Positions 7,083 through 16,820 of a stretch of 59,931 nt of DNA are shown piece after piece. The notes below the pieces were generated by a model. That model saw only the letters and a program-made list of their open reading frames with translations, was not told the DNA's origin and did no database searches. The DNA comes from Elusimicrobiota bacterium (lineage in GTDB: Bacteria > Elusimicrobiota > Elusimicrobia > UBA1565 > UBA9628). A program made the translations under genes and the position numbers. The DNA is taken from contig JAHFCF010000015.1 of the NCBI GenBank assembly GCA_023249645.1, forward strand, positions 1 to 59,931, written 5' to 3'. Within the stretch, counting starts at the first letter, position 1, and each line of letters opens with the position of its first letter.

Positions 7083-8501
7083 TCAGTCATTAAACACGAA
7101 TATCGGATTGGAAAGCAAGGCGCCGTTGGCGCCCCAGCGCGCGTCGAGCCGGTAGAAGGCCCGCTTCTCGCCGCCGAGATCGTCCGGGACCGCGATGGAG
7201 AACGGAGACGTGACGGTCTGATGGGAGATGACGATGCCGTTGCGGATCAGGGACACCCGGACCGTCATCGTGGAATCGCCGACCGGCTCCATTGAGATGC
7301 GGATGGCGGGGTGCGCCGCGCCTGTGAGCGTTTCTCCCGAACCGGCCGACCGGCCTTCGGACTGGACGCGCCACGTCTTAAGCGAGAGCGCCCGGCCTTT
7401 TTCCGGCGCGACGGTCTCGAAGCGGCCGGCCTTGAGAGCCTCGAGGAGCGCGGCCGCGTTCCTCGAAGAAGCATGGACATCCATGGACACGCTCGTGATG
7501 GTCATGCCCCGCGCGCCTTCCCCGACATAGTCGAGCTCGCCGAAGCCCCAGGGCGCCTTTTTTCTGCGGCCTTGGACGTAGTCCCCCAGGGCTTGGTCCC
7601 ATTCGCCTGACGGCCGGGTCATGGTCCGGTCCCCTTCCAGGAGCGCGCCGAAGCCGTCGGTCTGCGGCACGGCTTGCAGGCATCCGGGATAGGGAGCGGT
7701 GCGGGTAAAAACCCTGGGACCGAGCCGATAGGGGGTCTTCCAATTCGGAGCTTCGGCATGGTTCCAGAAACACAGAAAACCCTTGGCATCCGCATAGGCA
7801 GCCACCGCTTCATACGGCTTCCAGCCGGCGGAGGGATCGTACGGGGAAAAAGCAGGCGTCTTAAACGGGAAGTTGTTGAGAAGAAAGAGAACGCCCACGG
7901 CCCCCGCGACTGCCGCGGACCGGCGTCGGCGGGCCTTCCCAAGCAGCGCGGCGCCTGCCAAAAGGAGCAGCGGCCAGAGCGACCCAAAGGCGAAACGGTC
8001 CAGACGCCGGTTGCCCAGGACCGGGAGGTCTTCGTAATCCTCGGGTCTCTCCAAGCCCGCCACGGACAGGTGCTTGTTCCAATCATTGATCGTCAGGCTG
8101 GAGAAAGGGCTGCCGCTCCAATAATAGTACGGCGCCGCCTCCACGCCGGGGATGATGATCATCTTGGGGAAGGCCTTCCTGAGGCTGGCGATATGCTCCA
8201 GATAGAGGGACGGCCCCGCGCGCAGGATCGAGGTGCGGTTGACCGCGGCCTTGATGAGACGGCGCAAAGGCCAGAGGCCGTATTCGAAATCCGCGATCGC
8301 GTCGTCCGTGAAGATCACGGCCTCGATGCCGCGCTGGCGGGCGATCTCCAGGGTCAGGCGCATGTCCGGGGCTTTGCGGCCGCTGTAGGCGCTGTGCACA
8401 TGGGCGACGGTGCGGATCGGCGCCGGCTCGCCGGCGCCAGCGGCCCCGGCCGCTCCTAGTAAAAAAATGAAAACGGCGCACGCCCGGCGGGAAGTCTTCA
8501 T
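7083..8501 (-). CDS. PHP-like metal-dependent hydrolase domain protein, exported or membrane-anchored
   Basis: The 472-residue protein opens with a signal peptide (hydrophobic stretch ending AGAAGAGEPAP). A PHP-like start follows: VAHVHSAYSG (an HxH metal motif), then AVIFTDDAIAD and IIIPGVEAAPYYYW. The usual TDH of PHP proteins is TDD here. Two hydrophobic segments (LWPLLLLAGAALLG and VAGAVGVLFLL) interrupt the middle. The C-terminus is a beta-rich region ending NPIFVFND. It overlaps the glycosyltransferase before it by 4 bp and stops 3 bp before WbqC. A phosphoesterase or hydrolase role in the periplasm is a guess; the locus suggests involvement with the polysaccharide. Confidence 0.6.
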   Translation of the reverse strand: MKTSRRACAVFIFLLGAAGAAGAGEPAPIRTVAHVHSAYSGRKAPDMRLTLEIARQRGIEAVIFTDDAIADFEYGLWPLRRLIKAAVNRTSILRAGPSLYLEHIASLRKAFPKMIIIPGVEAAPYYYWSGSPFSSLTINDWNKHLSVAGLERPEDYEDLPVLGNRRLDRFAFGSLWPLLLLAGAALLGKARRRRSAAVAGAVGVLFLLNNFPFKTPAFSPYDPSAGWKPYEAVAAYADAKGFLCFWNHAEAPNWKTPYRLGPRVFTRTAPYPGCLQAVPQTDGFGALLEGDRTMTRPSGEWDQALGDYVQGRRKKAPWGFGELDYVGEGARGMTITSVSMDVHASSRNAAALLEALKAGRFETVAPEKGRALSLKTWRVQSEGRSAGSGETLTGAAHPAIRISMEPVGDSTMTVRVSLIRNGIVISHQTVTSPFSIAVPDDLGGEKRAFYRLDARWGANGALLSNPIFVFND

Positions 8502-9685
8502 GACCGTTTCCTCGATGAAAGATAGAGTCGGGAGAGCTTTTCGAGCATGGCGCGCTCGGAAAAACGGGCGAGGCCGTTCTCATCCGGAGCCATCACGTGA
8601 GCCCGGGCCGCTCGGCCGAAGAGCCGCCTGAGCGTCGCATCGGCGGCCAGCCGTCCGACAGCTTGAGCCAAGTCCGCCGCGTCCGCAGGCTTCACGAGGA
8701 TTCCGGTCTGGCCGTCGAGCACGATGTCGCGGATGCCGCAGACGTCGCTGGCCGCCGAGGCCAGATCCAAAAGGGCCGCTTCGATCAAGGTGCGGCCCAG
8801 GCCTTCGTTCAGCGAGGGTTGGACATAGATGTCCATGGCCGCCATCGCGGCCAGGGCGTTGTCCTGATGCCCGAGGAAGATGATTTGTTCATGGAGGCCG
8901 AGGCTGACCGAGAGTCCTTGCAGCCTCGCTCTTTGGCTTCCATCGCCGACGAGAAGGAATCGGACGGTGGGGGATTGCTGGAGGATGAGCGGCGCCGCGC
9001 GCACAAGGGTTTCGACACCCTTGACCGGCTCTAGACGCGCCACCGTGCCGATCACGAGGGAGTCCTCGGGCAGACCGAGCTTTTCACGCAGGGCCCGCCC
9101 TTGGGCGCGCAGCTGGGCCATCTCCTCATCCATCGGGATCCTCACGCCGCTGGCGATGATGGTCCACTGGGAGGGAGTCCCGATGGCGCGGGCCAGGCTT
9201 TCCGTCCTTTCACCCTGCGAAAGGGCGACGAGCTTGTCGGTGAACCGCGAGGTACATCGTTCCAGAAGAGTGAAGAGCCAACTCTTCAAGGGCCCGAAAT
9301 AGCCGTAAAAGACATGGCCATGGGGGGTGTGGATCACGACGCAGGACTTGCGGCAGCTCCTCTTATAAAGGAAGGCCGCCCACCGGCCCAGGAAACCGGC
9401 CTTGGAGGTGTGCGTGTGGACGATGTCCGGCTTCTCCCGGCGGAGCAGGTCCAGGATCTCGAAGAAAGCCCGGACGTCCTCCCAGAGACTGATGGAACGC
9501 TTGAGGTGGGGCAGACGGATCAGCTTCAGATCGCCTGCCGGCTCTTCTAAGCCCTTTTCCACGATGCCGCAGGCCAGGAACGATTCGAAGCCATCGCCGA
9601 GGCGGCGCGCGCAGGCGAGGGTGTTGGCCGCCGATCCGCCCGCCTCCAGCCTGGTGAGGATCTGAAGGACCTTAATTCTTCCCAT
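8498..9685 (-). CDS. GT4-family glycosyltransferase
   Basis: I placed the start at 9685, where MGRIKVLQILTRLEAGGSAANT gives a standard GT-B N-terminus; the open frame runs further upstream through the previous gene without family similarity. The 395-residue protein shows VIGTVARLEPVKGVETLV (start of the nucleotide-binding half) and the donor-site segment QPSLNEGLGRTLIEAALLDLA, with the Glu-x7-Glu retaining motif. It overlaps the GT9 gene by 14 bp. It should add one sugar to the lipid-linked repeat unit on the cytoplasmic face. Donor and acceptor are unknown. Confidence 0.87.
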   Translation of the reverse strand: MGRIKVLQILTRLEAGGSAANTLACARRLGDGFESFLACGIVEKGLEEPAGDLKLIRLPHLKRSISLWEDVRAFFEILDLLRREKPDIVHTHTSKAGFLGRWAAFLYKRSCRKSCVVIHTPHGHVFYGYFGPLKSWLFTLLERCTSRFTDKLVALSQGERTESLARAIGTPSQWTIIASGVRIPMDEEMAQLRAQGRALREKLGLPEDSLVIGTVARLEPVKGVETLVRAAPLILQQSPTVRFLLVGDGSQRARLQGLSVSLGLHEQIIFLGHQDNALAAMAAMDIYVQPSLNEGLGRTLIEAALLDLASAASDVCGIRDIVLDGQTGILVKPADAADLAQAVGRLAADATLRRLFGRAARAHVMAPDENGLARFSERAMLEKLSRLYLSSRKRS

Positions 9686-10697
9686 AGATGGAATCAAACA
9701 AAATCTCAGCCGCCGAGAAAACCGCCTCTGCAGTGATGAGGCGCATGTCGGGCTGCAACGCCTTGACCACGGCCCAGCGTCCGGCCGCCGGCTTGTAAGG
9801 CCCGTCGCGGCGCATGTCGCTGATGCCGCAGAGCGCCACGAAGGGGACCTCGAAGGCATTGGCCGCGTGCATGAGGCTGCTGTGCGTGGTCAGCAGAAAG
9901 CGCATCCGGCGGACCAGGGAGAGGCTGGCTTCAAAGTCGAGGCGGCCGGCGGCAACGACAGGGTTGGATCTCATCAAGGAAGCGACCTGCCGAGCCAGGG
10001 GCTCTTCTCCCGGCCCGCCGGTGATCACGGCCCGCGACCCGTAGCGCAGGGCCAGCGCATCCGCCACCTGGGCGAAACGCTCAGGCACCCAGAGCCTCGA
10101 GATCCTCGCTGAGCCCGGGTGGATGCCGAAGAAGGCTCCCGATCCGGCCAGGGCATTGCTTTTTAAGAAATCCTCAGCGGTATCTTCAGCCGGAGCGCTG
10201 ATCCAAAGGGCGGATTTATCCTCCGGGTTCACTTCGCAGCCGAGGAGCGTCAGAAGACGGGCATAATGCTCGCCATGATCGAGCCCATCAGCGGGGGAAT
10301 CAGGGGACTTGATGGAGTAGAAGAATCCTCGCCCATCGGTATCGCGGCCAGCCGAGACTCCCGCGCGGAGCGCCGTGAAAAGCGCGGCCATCTTGAGCAT
10401 CCCGAGGACCGAGCTGATCTCATAAAGATTGAAAGCCAGATCGAAACGCTGACGGCGCAAGAGCGAGATGATCTTGGGTTCTTTCCAGGAGAAGGAGATG
10501 TCCAGAACGACGACCTCGTCCACGAAGGGACATCGACGCGCATAGTCGAAAGCCTTGGGAGACACCGCCAGGGTGATCTTCGCTCGGCTGAAAGTCCGGC
10601 GCAGGGCTTTGAGGGCCGGCACGGCGATGAGCAGGTCGCCCAAGCCCGCGCAGAGCACGACCAGGATCCGTGAGGGCTCAGTCGGGGGATTGGCCAT
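9672..10697 (-). CDS. GT9-family (heptosyltransferase-like) glycosyltransferase
   Basis: A 341-residue protein beginning with a short linker and then ILVVLCAGLGDLLIAVPALKALR, the GT9 acceptor-domain signature. It later has FFGIHPGSARISRLWVPERFAQVADAL and LTTHSSLMHAANAFEVPFVALCG, the donor-binding half with its conserved GxHPG and SxxMHxA patterns. GT9 enzymes of LPS synthesis use ADP-heptose, but many in exopolysaccharide loci use other donors. It overlaps AsnB by 20 bp and the GT4 gene by 14 bp. Family call firm; sugar unknown. Confidence 0.87.
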   Translation of the reverse strand: MANPPTEPSRILVVLCAGLGDLLIAVPALKALRRTFSRAKITLAVSPKAFDYARRCPFVDEVVVLDISFSWKEPKIISLLRRQRFDLAFNLYEISSVLGMLKMAALFTALRAGVSAGRDTDGRGFFYSIKSPDSPADGLDHGEHYARLLTLLGCEVNPEDKSALWISAPAEDTAEDFLKSNALAGSGAFFGIHPGSARISRLWVPERFAQVADALALRYGSRAVITGGPGEEPLARQVASLMRSNPVVAAGRLDFEASLSLVRRMRFLLTTHSSLMHAANAFEVPFVALCGISDMRRDGPYKPAAGRWAVVKALQPDMRLITAEAVFSAAEILFDSIYGKN

Positions 10698-12558
10698 CGA
10701 TGGTGATCCTATGCCAGATTTCGAACATCATAAGCGCCCAGAGGATGTCCGCCCGGTTGCGGCGGCCTGAACGATGCTCGGCCAGGAGCGCCGAGACCGT
10801 CTCCGCCTGAAAATAGCCGCGCTTCTTGACGAGACGAGCATCGAGAAGCTCGTCGGCCAGAGGCTGGAGCCTGCCGTTGAGCCAGAGCGGCAGAGGGACC
10901 ATGAATCCCTGCTTGCGCCTGGAGATGACCTGGGGGGGGAGAAGGGGGGTCAGCACGCGACGCAGAAGGTTCTTCAAGCCTCCCAGGCTCGCGCGTTCGC
11001 CCGACGGCAGGGAGCAGGCGAATTCGACCAGGGTCTTGTCGCAGAACGGCACTCGCAGTTCCAGAGAATGCGCCATGCTCATCTTGTCCGCCATGGCCAA
11101 GAGATCGCCGGGCAGGTAGGTCATCAGATCGAGATGAGAAGCCCGGTCGACGGGATCCGGCGACCCGGCGGCGAAGTAGATGTCCCGGCGGTCCGGCATG
11201 CGGACTGATCTGCCGCCGTCGGGATAAAGCCGCGAGAGGAGCTCATCATCGGCGGATCTGACCCAGGAATCGTAGCACTCGAACTCTCCCAGGAGCGAAC
11301 CCTTAAAGAACCTTTTCCCCCAGTTCGCCCAATCCCGGCTGGTCCCCGTCTCTGAAAATCGTTCAGCGCTCCAAAGAGCGGCGCGGCGCAGGGACCGGGG
11401 CAGGCGGCGGCAGAGCTGATGGAGCCTCATGCCTGAATAGCGCGGGTAGCCGCCGAAGGCCTCGTCGCCGCCGATCCCCGTCAGGGCGACCTTGATGTCT
11501 TTGGAAGCCTCGCGGCAGATGAGATAAGTGACGATGGCGCTGGAATCCGCGTGCGGCTCGTCGAAATGCCAGGCGATCCTGCCCAGAAGCCCGGCGATGT
11601 CCGGCGTGACGCGGATCTCATGGTGTACGGCGCCGCATCTTTGAGCCGTCAGGGCCGCCTGGGGCAGTTCGTCATAGGAACTCTCGCCGCTGCCTGAAAA
11701 TCCCATGGAGTAGGTCATCGGCACGACGCCGGACTGCGCCATGAAGGCGGCGATGGCTCCGGAGTCCAGGCCCCCGCTCAAGAACACGCCGAGGGGAACG
11801 TCGCTCATGAGATGCCGGGACACGGTCTTCGCCAGGAGCCCGCGCAGGGCCTCTTCCTGCTCCGGACCGGTCCGCGGCGCCGTCAGCGTGCGCTGCAATT
11901 GCCAGTATTTCTTGATCTCCGTTTTTCCGGCGCGCTGATCATGGAGGATGAGATGGCCGGGCGAAAGCTTGGAGATGCCCTGGAAGATGGAGAGCGGCTC
12001 CGGGACATAGAGATAGGAGAGGTAGGCGTTGAGAGCCGCGGGGTCGATCTTTTTTCGGATGAACGGCGCCAGGAGCAGGCTCTTCATCTCGGAGGCGAAG
12101 ACAAGGCCCTGGCGCGGCGCCTGGGCATAGTAGAGAGGCTTGATGCCTAATGGGTCGCGAGCCAATAAGAGACGCCCGAGGCGCTCGTCGGCAACAGCCA
12201 AGGCGAACATGCCTTCGAGGCGCTCGACGCAGCGCTCTCCCAGTTCTTCGTAAAGATGGACGATGACCTCCGTGTCCGCGTTCGTCTTGAAGGCATGCCC
12301 TTGAGACTCCAGCTCGCGGCGCAGTTCCAGGTGATTGTAGATCTCGCCGTTGAAGACCACCGCCACCTGGCCGTCCTCGCTATAGATGGGCTGGTTCCCG
12401 CTTTTGAGATCGATGATGGCGAGCCGGCGCATGCCCAGGGAGGCCGTCTTCCCGCCATGGAAGCCTTCGCCGTCCGGACCGCGGTGGCGCAAACGGTCCG
12501 TCATGGCATGGAGAAGCTGAGGATCGTCGAAACCCGTGAACCCGCAGATGCCGCACAT
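10678..12558 (-). CDS. asnB: asparagine synthase (glutamine-hydrolysing) family amidotransferase
   Basis: At 626 residues this is a full AsnB. After Met removal the catalytic Cys2 (MCGICGFTG) would be N-terminal, followed by the class II glutaminase motifs RLAIIDL and FNGEIYNHLELR. The synthetase half has the pyrophosphate loop FLSGGLDSGAIAAF and GGDEAFGGYPRY. AsnB-like proteins in polysaccharide clusters are thought to amidate a sugar carboxylate or similar group rather than make free asparagine. It starts 2 bp after the four-domain glycosyltransferase ends. A role in modifying the polymer is inferred from that context. Confidence 0.93.
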   Translation of the reverse strand: MCGICGFTGFDDPQLLHAMTDRLRHRGPDGEGFHGGKTASLGMRRLAIIDLKSGNQPIYSEDGQVAVVFNGEIYNHLELRRELESQGHAFKTNADTEVIVHLYEELGERCVERLEGMFALAVADERLGRLLLARDPLGIKPLYYAQAPRQGLVFASEMKSLLLAPFIRKKIDPAALNAYLSYLYVPEPLSIFQGISKLSPGHLILHDQRAGKTEIKKYWQLQRTLTAPRTGPEQEEALRGLLAKTVSRHLMSDVPLGVFLSGGLDSGAIAAFMAQSGVVPMTYSMGFSGSGESSYDELPQAALTAQRCGAVHHEIRVTPDIAGLLGRIAWHFDEPHADSSAIVTYLICREASKDIKVALTGIGGDEAFGGYPRYSGMRLHQLCRRLPRSLRRAALWSAERFSETGTSRDWANWGKRFFKGSLLGEFECYDSWVRSADDELLSRLYPDGGRSVRMPDRRDIYFAAGSPDPVDRASHLDLMTYLPGDLLAMADKMSMAHSLELRVPFCDKTLVEFACSLPSGERASLGGLKNLLRRVLTPLLPPQVISRRKQGFMVPLPLWLNGRLQPLADELLDARLVKKRGYFQAETVSALLAEHRSGRRNRADILWALMMFEIWHRITIDGQSPD

Positions 12559-12560
12559 GG

Positions 12561-15500
12561 TCAGGAATCCTGGAACATCTCGCAGAGCGCGGCTGTGAAA
12601 GCCGCCTCAGGGATATTGCAGACGTCATCGCCGGGGCCGAAATCAGAGGCTTTGAGCACCCGGCATCTTTTGCCGAGCGGCTGCCAGCGCGCCGGGTCGC
12701 TCGGGCCCATGGTCGAGACCGAGGCGACGTCCAGGGCGCAGGACAGGTGGAGCGGGCCGGAATTGTTGCCGGCGAAGAGAGTGGAGACTCCTATCAAAGC
12801 GGCCAGGTCCATGATCTCGAGGTCCAAGAAAACCGCATCCGCGCAATGACTCGCCTTGATTGTAGCCAATTCCGCGGCTTCCATCCGTCCGGCCGCGGCG
12901 ATGACTTTGCAGCCGCAGGCGCGGCGAGCGGCCATGGCCGCCTGGGCGAAACGCTCCGCGGGCCAGCGCTGAGCCTGATAATGTCCGCCTGGATGGAGGA
13001 AGAGGATCTTGTCGCCAGGCTTGATGCCGAAAACGGCCAGACGAGTCCAAGCTGCGTCAAGCCTGTGCTGGGAAAGATGAAGCAAGGCTTCTTTCGGGTC
13101 GACCTCGACTCCCAACGCATCAGCCAGCTCCGTCATCTCTTGCGTGAAGTGCCGGCGGCCCGGCACGGACACGGCGCGATCCAAAAGGAGTCCGCGACCC
13201 TGGGACTCGAAACCAAGGCAGAAGCGCGCTCGGCTGGCGCGGCAGAGGATGGCGGTCCACAGATCGCTGTCATGCACGGCGTCCACCGCCAGATCGAAGC
13301 GCGCGCCGCGCAGGCGGGCGAGGAGCTCGCGAGAGAAGCCGGTCCAGGGGATGATCTCGTCGATGGATGCGAAGTCGGCCGCCAGAGGGGCCCACGGGGC
13401 CTGACACAAGAGGGCGATCCGCGCTTGCGGATAGGCTCGACGCAGACCATGGAAGAAGGGAAGAGAGAGGACGATGTCGCCCAGACGGTCAGGCCTGAGC
13501 ACGAGGATCCTCTTGACAGACGCGGGCTTGGGCAGAGGGCGCTGGGGCAAAAAGGGTCTCACCGCCATCAGGCAAGCGCGGCGGGCCACGAAATAGATCT
13601 GCCGGGCGAGCGTCTGTCTCGGAGAACGCTCCAGGAGTCCCTCATAGATGCGGGCCATCCTCTGGGACGATCGCACTGCGTCGAATCGGGCCTCAGCCGT
13701 TTTTCGAGCATTTGCAGAGAATGTTCCAAGAAGATCTCTGTTTCTCAAAAGCAGGATGGCCTTCTCAGCGTAAAGCTCCGGGGCATCGCCTTCGATGATG
13801 AATCCATCCTGGCCGTCCGTGACGATCTCGGGATTGCTGCCATGAGCCGAGGCGATCGCCGGCACGCCGCAAGCCATGGCCTCGAACAAGGCGCGGGAGA
13901 GGCCTTCCTCGTAGCGAGAAGGGAACAGGAGGAGGTCGAAGGTCCGGATGACCTGATGCGGGTGAGGATGAAACCCTATGAACATGATCTGAGAACCGAG
14001 CCCGAGTTGTTCCACTGCCTGCCGCATCTCTGATTCCTGCGGTCCGCGGCCGACGATCACGAGCTTGGCCTGGGGGATCTCGCGTTGAACGAGAGCGAAA
14101 GCGCGCACGATCGTATCCAGGCCTTTCTCGCGCACGAGCTGGCCCGCGTAGCCGAGCACCGGGGCGTCGTCCGTTTTGCGCGCTGGCGCAAAGAGGGCCA
14201 GGTCGACTCCGTTGCGGGCCACGAAGACCTGGGCGCCTCCAAAAGCGCTGAACCGGCGAGCAGTCGTTTGCGAGACAGCGACAACGACTGAATTCAGAAG
14301 CTGAAGCAGGCGATCGAAGCGGTATTGCTCGGATACGCGCGCATGGAAGACTGATCGGGCGCCGGCCAGTCTGGCCGCAACAGCGGACATGAAGGACAGG
14401 TCAGGCTGGTCACTGTGGACGATGAGCGCCTGGGAGGTCCTTATCAATCGCGCCAACCGCAGAATGAAAAGAAGTGGTCGCCATAAACACCAGGATTTCA
14501 AGGAAGGATAGGATTCATGATGGACCTCGACGTTGAGAAGAGCTGCGGAGTCGGACATCTCGCCAGGTCCAGGCAGGAGGAGGATCGGCCTGAACCGGGA
14601 ACGGTCGAGGTTCTTGAGGAGAGATAACAGGCTTTGCTGCCCGCCTCCAGCGACATCGGAAAATCCGCAGATAGAGAGGACGGGGACGGGCTCGCCCGCA
14701 TAAATCGCACTGATCTTGGAAACCATCGCTTCCAGCGTGAATCTTTCTTGATATCTCCGGAGGCTGGCTTCTCCCAGGCGACGGGCCAGGGTCGGATCAG
14801 CCAGAAGGCGCTCCAGGATAGCCGCCAGCTCCTCGGGATCTCCCGGGGGGGCCAAGAATCCGTTGATGCCGTCGACGATCACCTCGGTCATGCTGGGAAT
14901 GGCGAAAGCAGCCAGGGGCTTGCCCGCGGACATAGCCTCCGCCAACCACAGCGACATCCCTTCCCTTTGCGGAGAGGCGAGCACAGCCAGGTCGCAGAGG
15001 CCGATGAGCTCTCCGACCTCCTGATAAATGCCGGTGAAAATGACCTGCCGCGCAAGCTTCAGCCGGCCGACCAAGTCCTCCAGCTCGCGTCGGCAAGGCC
15101 CATCCCCGGCCAGGATCAGAACCGCCTGCGGGAACTTTCCATGCACGCGGGCGAAGGCCTCCAGGAGGATGCGATGTCCCTTATGAGGCGCGAGCGAGGC
15201 GACGCACAGGATGACGGGAGCGTCCGCGCCGATGCCCAGGCGTTCTCTCAAGCCAGGCGGAGCTGAACGCGGCATGGCCGACGTGCCGTTATAGACCACG
15301 CTCAATTTCCGGCGCGAGATGCCTGCGCGCTCAGCCAGCGAATCGGCGACAGCCTGGGAGCAGCAGATGATCCTCTCCGTAAAAAATCCAAGAAGGCGTT
15401 CAGTCCAGAGCTGCTTGCGGCCGAGGTGCCAGACCGTCGTGTGCGCGTGGGCGATGAGGCGGGGGACCCGGGCCAGGAACGCGGCCGTGCGGGCCACGGT

Positions 15501-16820
15501 GGACGCCGTGTAGCCATGCGTGTGCACGATGTCGAATCCCTCGGCGCGCAATCTGGCGGCAAGCATCCGCACAAAGCCGAGGCTCGGGCGCAGACCCATG
15601 GCGAGGATCTCAGGCTCTATCCCTTTTTGGGACAGACGCTGGGCCATGATCCCGCCCTTGGTCAGACACCAGACGCGGACATCGAAGCGGGAAGCGTCCA
15701 AGGCGCATCCCAGATTGAAGATGACCTTCTCGGCCCCGCCCATGCCGAGGTCCTCGACGATATGGAGGACTTTGATCCTCTTCACGATCGAGGAAATCCG
15801 CCCCGGAATGCGGGCCGCGCCTACGGCGGCCAAAAGAGCGCGGACCCGGTGGTCATACGAATGCCCCGCCAGGACTGCCTGTCGGCCGTTGGCCGCGATG
15901 CGCCGCCTCTCTTCAGGATGCGACAGATAATAAACCGCCTTTTCCCGCAGATCCCTGCCATCTTTATAAATGACCAGGTGCTCTCCATCTCGGAAAAGAG
16001 CCTGGATGTCTTTTTGAGCGTCACACATCAAGAACGAGCCGAGCGCCATGGCCTCGAAAACGCGCGGACTGGCCTGATGACAAGGGCTCAAGCCGTCATG
16101 ATAATGAGGACAGAGCACGATCTTGGCCGCGGAATAAGCCTTCATCCACAAATCAGGGCTCATCTGCCCGGGCGTAACGCAAGACCGCAGGGGGGAGGAG
16201 TTGGGCAGCTTCTCCCATCCCGGTCCCCAGATCTTCAGCTTGAAATCAGCGAGATTCTCCAGGTCCTTGGCCCGGCTGGGATAATAGGAACCCACAAAAC
16301 AAATGTCGAAATCTTCATTGAAAGCTCTAGTCGGCTCGACTCTCTGGTGAGCGCCTGAGGAAAAGCCGAAAGGAAGCCAGCGCGCCTGGCAGAAACCATG
16401 GGCAGCAAAAGCCTCCATGGTCTCCGTACCGCCGCAGAAGACGAGATCATAGAAAGGCGCTGTTTTCAGCAAGGGATCCAGTTGGATCGGCTGCGTCGAT
16501 GGATCGATGGTCCACAGCACGGTCTTGATGCCCGCTTGGCGCGCTTGCATGAGCGTTGATGGCAAGATCCTCGTGCCCCCCATGACCAGGAGGACATCGG
16601 GCCGCGTTCTCAGAGCTCTCTGGACCAGCTTGCGATTGAGGCGGCGCAGCTCGGCCGTCTGCAGGAAAGCCACGGCATCCCTGAGTCTCCCGGGGAGGAG
16701 ATAGTCCCTGTCGTCGAAGAAATCGACTGGACCGTTCTGGCGGCGCAGCGCGTCCTCGACATATTCCGTGATGGTCGCAAAATGCGGATTGCGGCAGGTA
16801 GCGAGCAGGATTCTCAGCAT
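12561..16820 (-). CDS. four-domain glycosyltransferase fusion (CgeB-like, GT4, GT4, GT9)
   Basis: One uninterrupted 1419-residue frame holds four separate transferase units. Residues 1-345 resemble CgeB/DUF3880-type transferases (FDICFVGSYYPSRAKDL; SPRVFEAMALGSFLM). Residues 347-707 are a GT4 enzyme (KVLHIVEDLGMGGAEKV; EAMSAGKPLAA). Residues 711-1065 are a second GT4 (SDVAGGGQQSLLSLL; FPSRYEEGLSRALFEAMACG). Residues 1101-1419 are GT9 (RILVLRPDRLGDIVLSLPF; LFLHPGGHYQAQRWPAERFA). Short linkers without repeats join them. Neighbouring operons elsewhere encode such enzymes separately. The fusion may channel a lipid-linked intermediate through consecutive additions. It overlaps the GT2 gene by 7 bp. 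No frameshift is visible, so I take the fusion as real. Confidence 0.88.
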   Translation of the reverse strand: MLRILLATCRNPHFATITEYVEDALRRQNGPVDFFDDRDYLLPGRLRDAVAFLQTAELRRLNRKLVQRALRTRPDVLLVMGGTRILPSTLMQARQAGIKTVLWTIDPSTQPIQLDPLLKTAPFYDLVFCGGTETMEAFAAHGFCQARWLPFGFSSGAHQRVEPTRAFNEDFDICFVGSYYPSRAKDLENLADFKLKIWGPGWEKLPNSSPLRSCVTPGQMSPDLWMKAYSAAKIVLCPHYHDGLSPCHQASPRVFEAMALGSFLMCDAQKDIQALFRDGEHLVIYKDGRDLREKAVYYLSHPEERRRIAANGRQAVLAGHSYDHRVRALLAAVGAARIPGRISSIVKRIKVLHIVEDLGMGGAEKVIFNLGCALDASRFDVRVWCLTKGGIMAQRLSQKGIEPEILAMGLRPSLGFVRMLAARLRAEGFDIVHTHGYTASTVARTAAFLARVPRLIAHAHTTVWHLGRKQLWTERLLGFFTERIICCSQAVADSLAERAGISRRKLSVVYNGTSAMPRSAPPGLRERLGIGADAPVILCVASLAPHKGHRILLEAFARVHGKFPQAVLILAGDGPCRRELEDLVGRLKLARQVIFTGIYQEVGELIGLCDLAVLASPQREGMSLWLAEAMSAGKPLAAFAIPSMTEVIVDGINGFLAPPGDPEELAAILERLLADPTLARRLGEASLRRYQERFTLEAMVSKISAIYAGEPVPVLSICGFSDVAGGGQQSLLSLLKNLDRSRFRPILLLPGPGEMSDSAALLNVEVHHESYPSLKSWCLWRPLLFILRLARLIRTSQALIVHSDQPDLSFMSAVAARLAGARSVFHARVSEQYRFDRLLQLLNSVVVAVSQTTARRFSAFGGAQVFVARNGVDLALFAPARKTDDAPVLGYAGQLVREKGLDTIVRAFALVQREIPQAKLVIVGRGPQESEMRQAVEQLGLGSQIMFIGFHPHPHQVIRTFDLLLFPSRYEEGLSRALFEAMACGVPAIASAHGSNPEIVTDGQDGFIIEGDAPELYAEKAILLLRNRDLLGTFSANARKTAEARFDAVRSSQRMARIYEGLLERSPRQTLARQIYFVARRACLMAVRPFLPQRPLPKPASVKRILVLRPDRLGDIVLSLPFFHGLRRAYPQARIALLCQAPWAPLAADFASIDEIIPWTGFSRELLARLRGARFDLAVDAVHDSDLWTAILCRASRARFCLGFESQGRGLLLDRAVSVPGRRHFTQEMTELADALGVEVDPKEALLHLSQHRLDAAWTRLAVFGIKPGDKILFLHPGGHYQAQRWPAERFAQAAMAARRACGCKVIAAAGRMEAAELATIKASHCADAVFLDLEIMDLAALIGVSTLFAGNNSGPLHLSCALDVASVSTMGPSDPARWQPLGKRCRVLKASDFGPGDDVCNIPEAAFTAALCEMFQDS

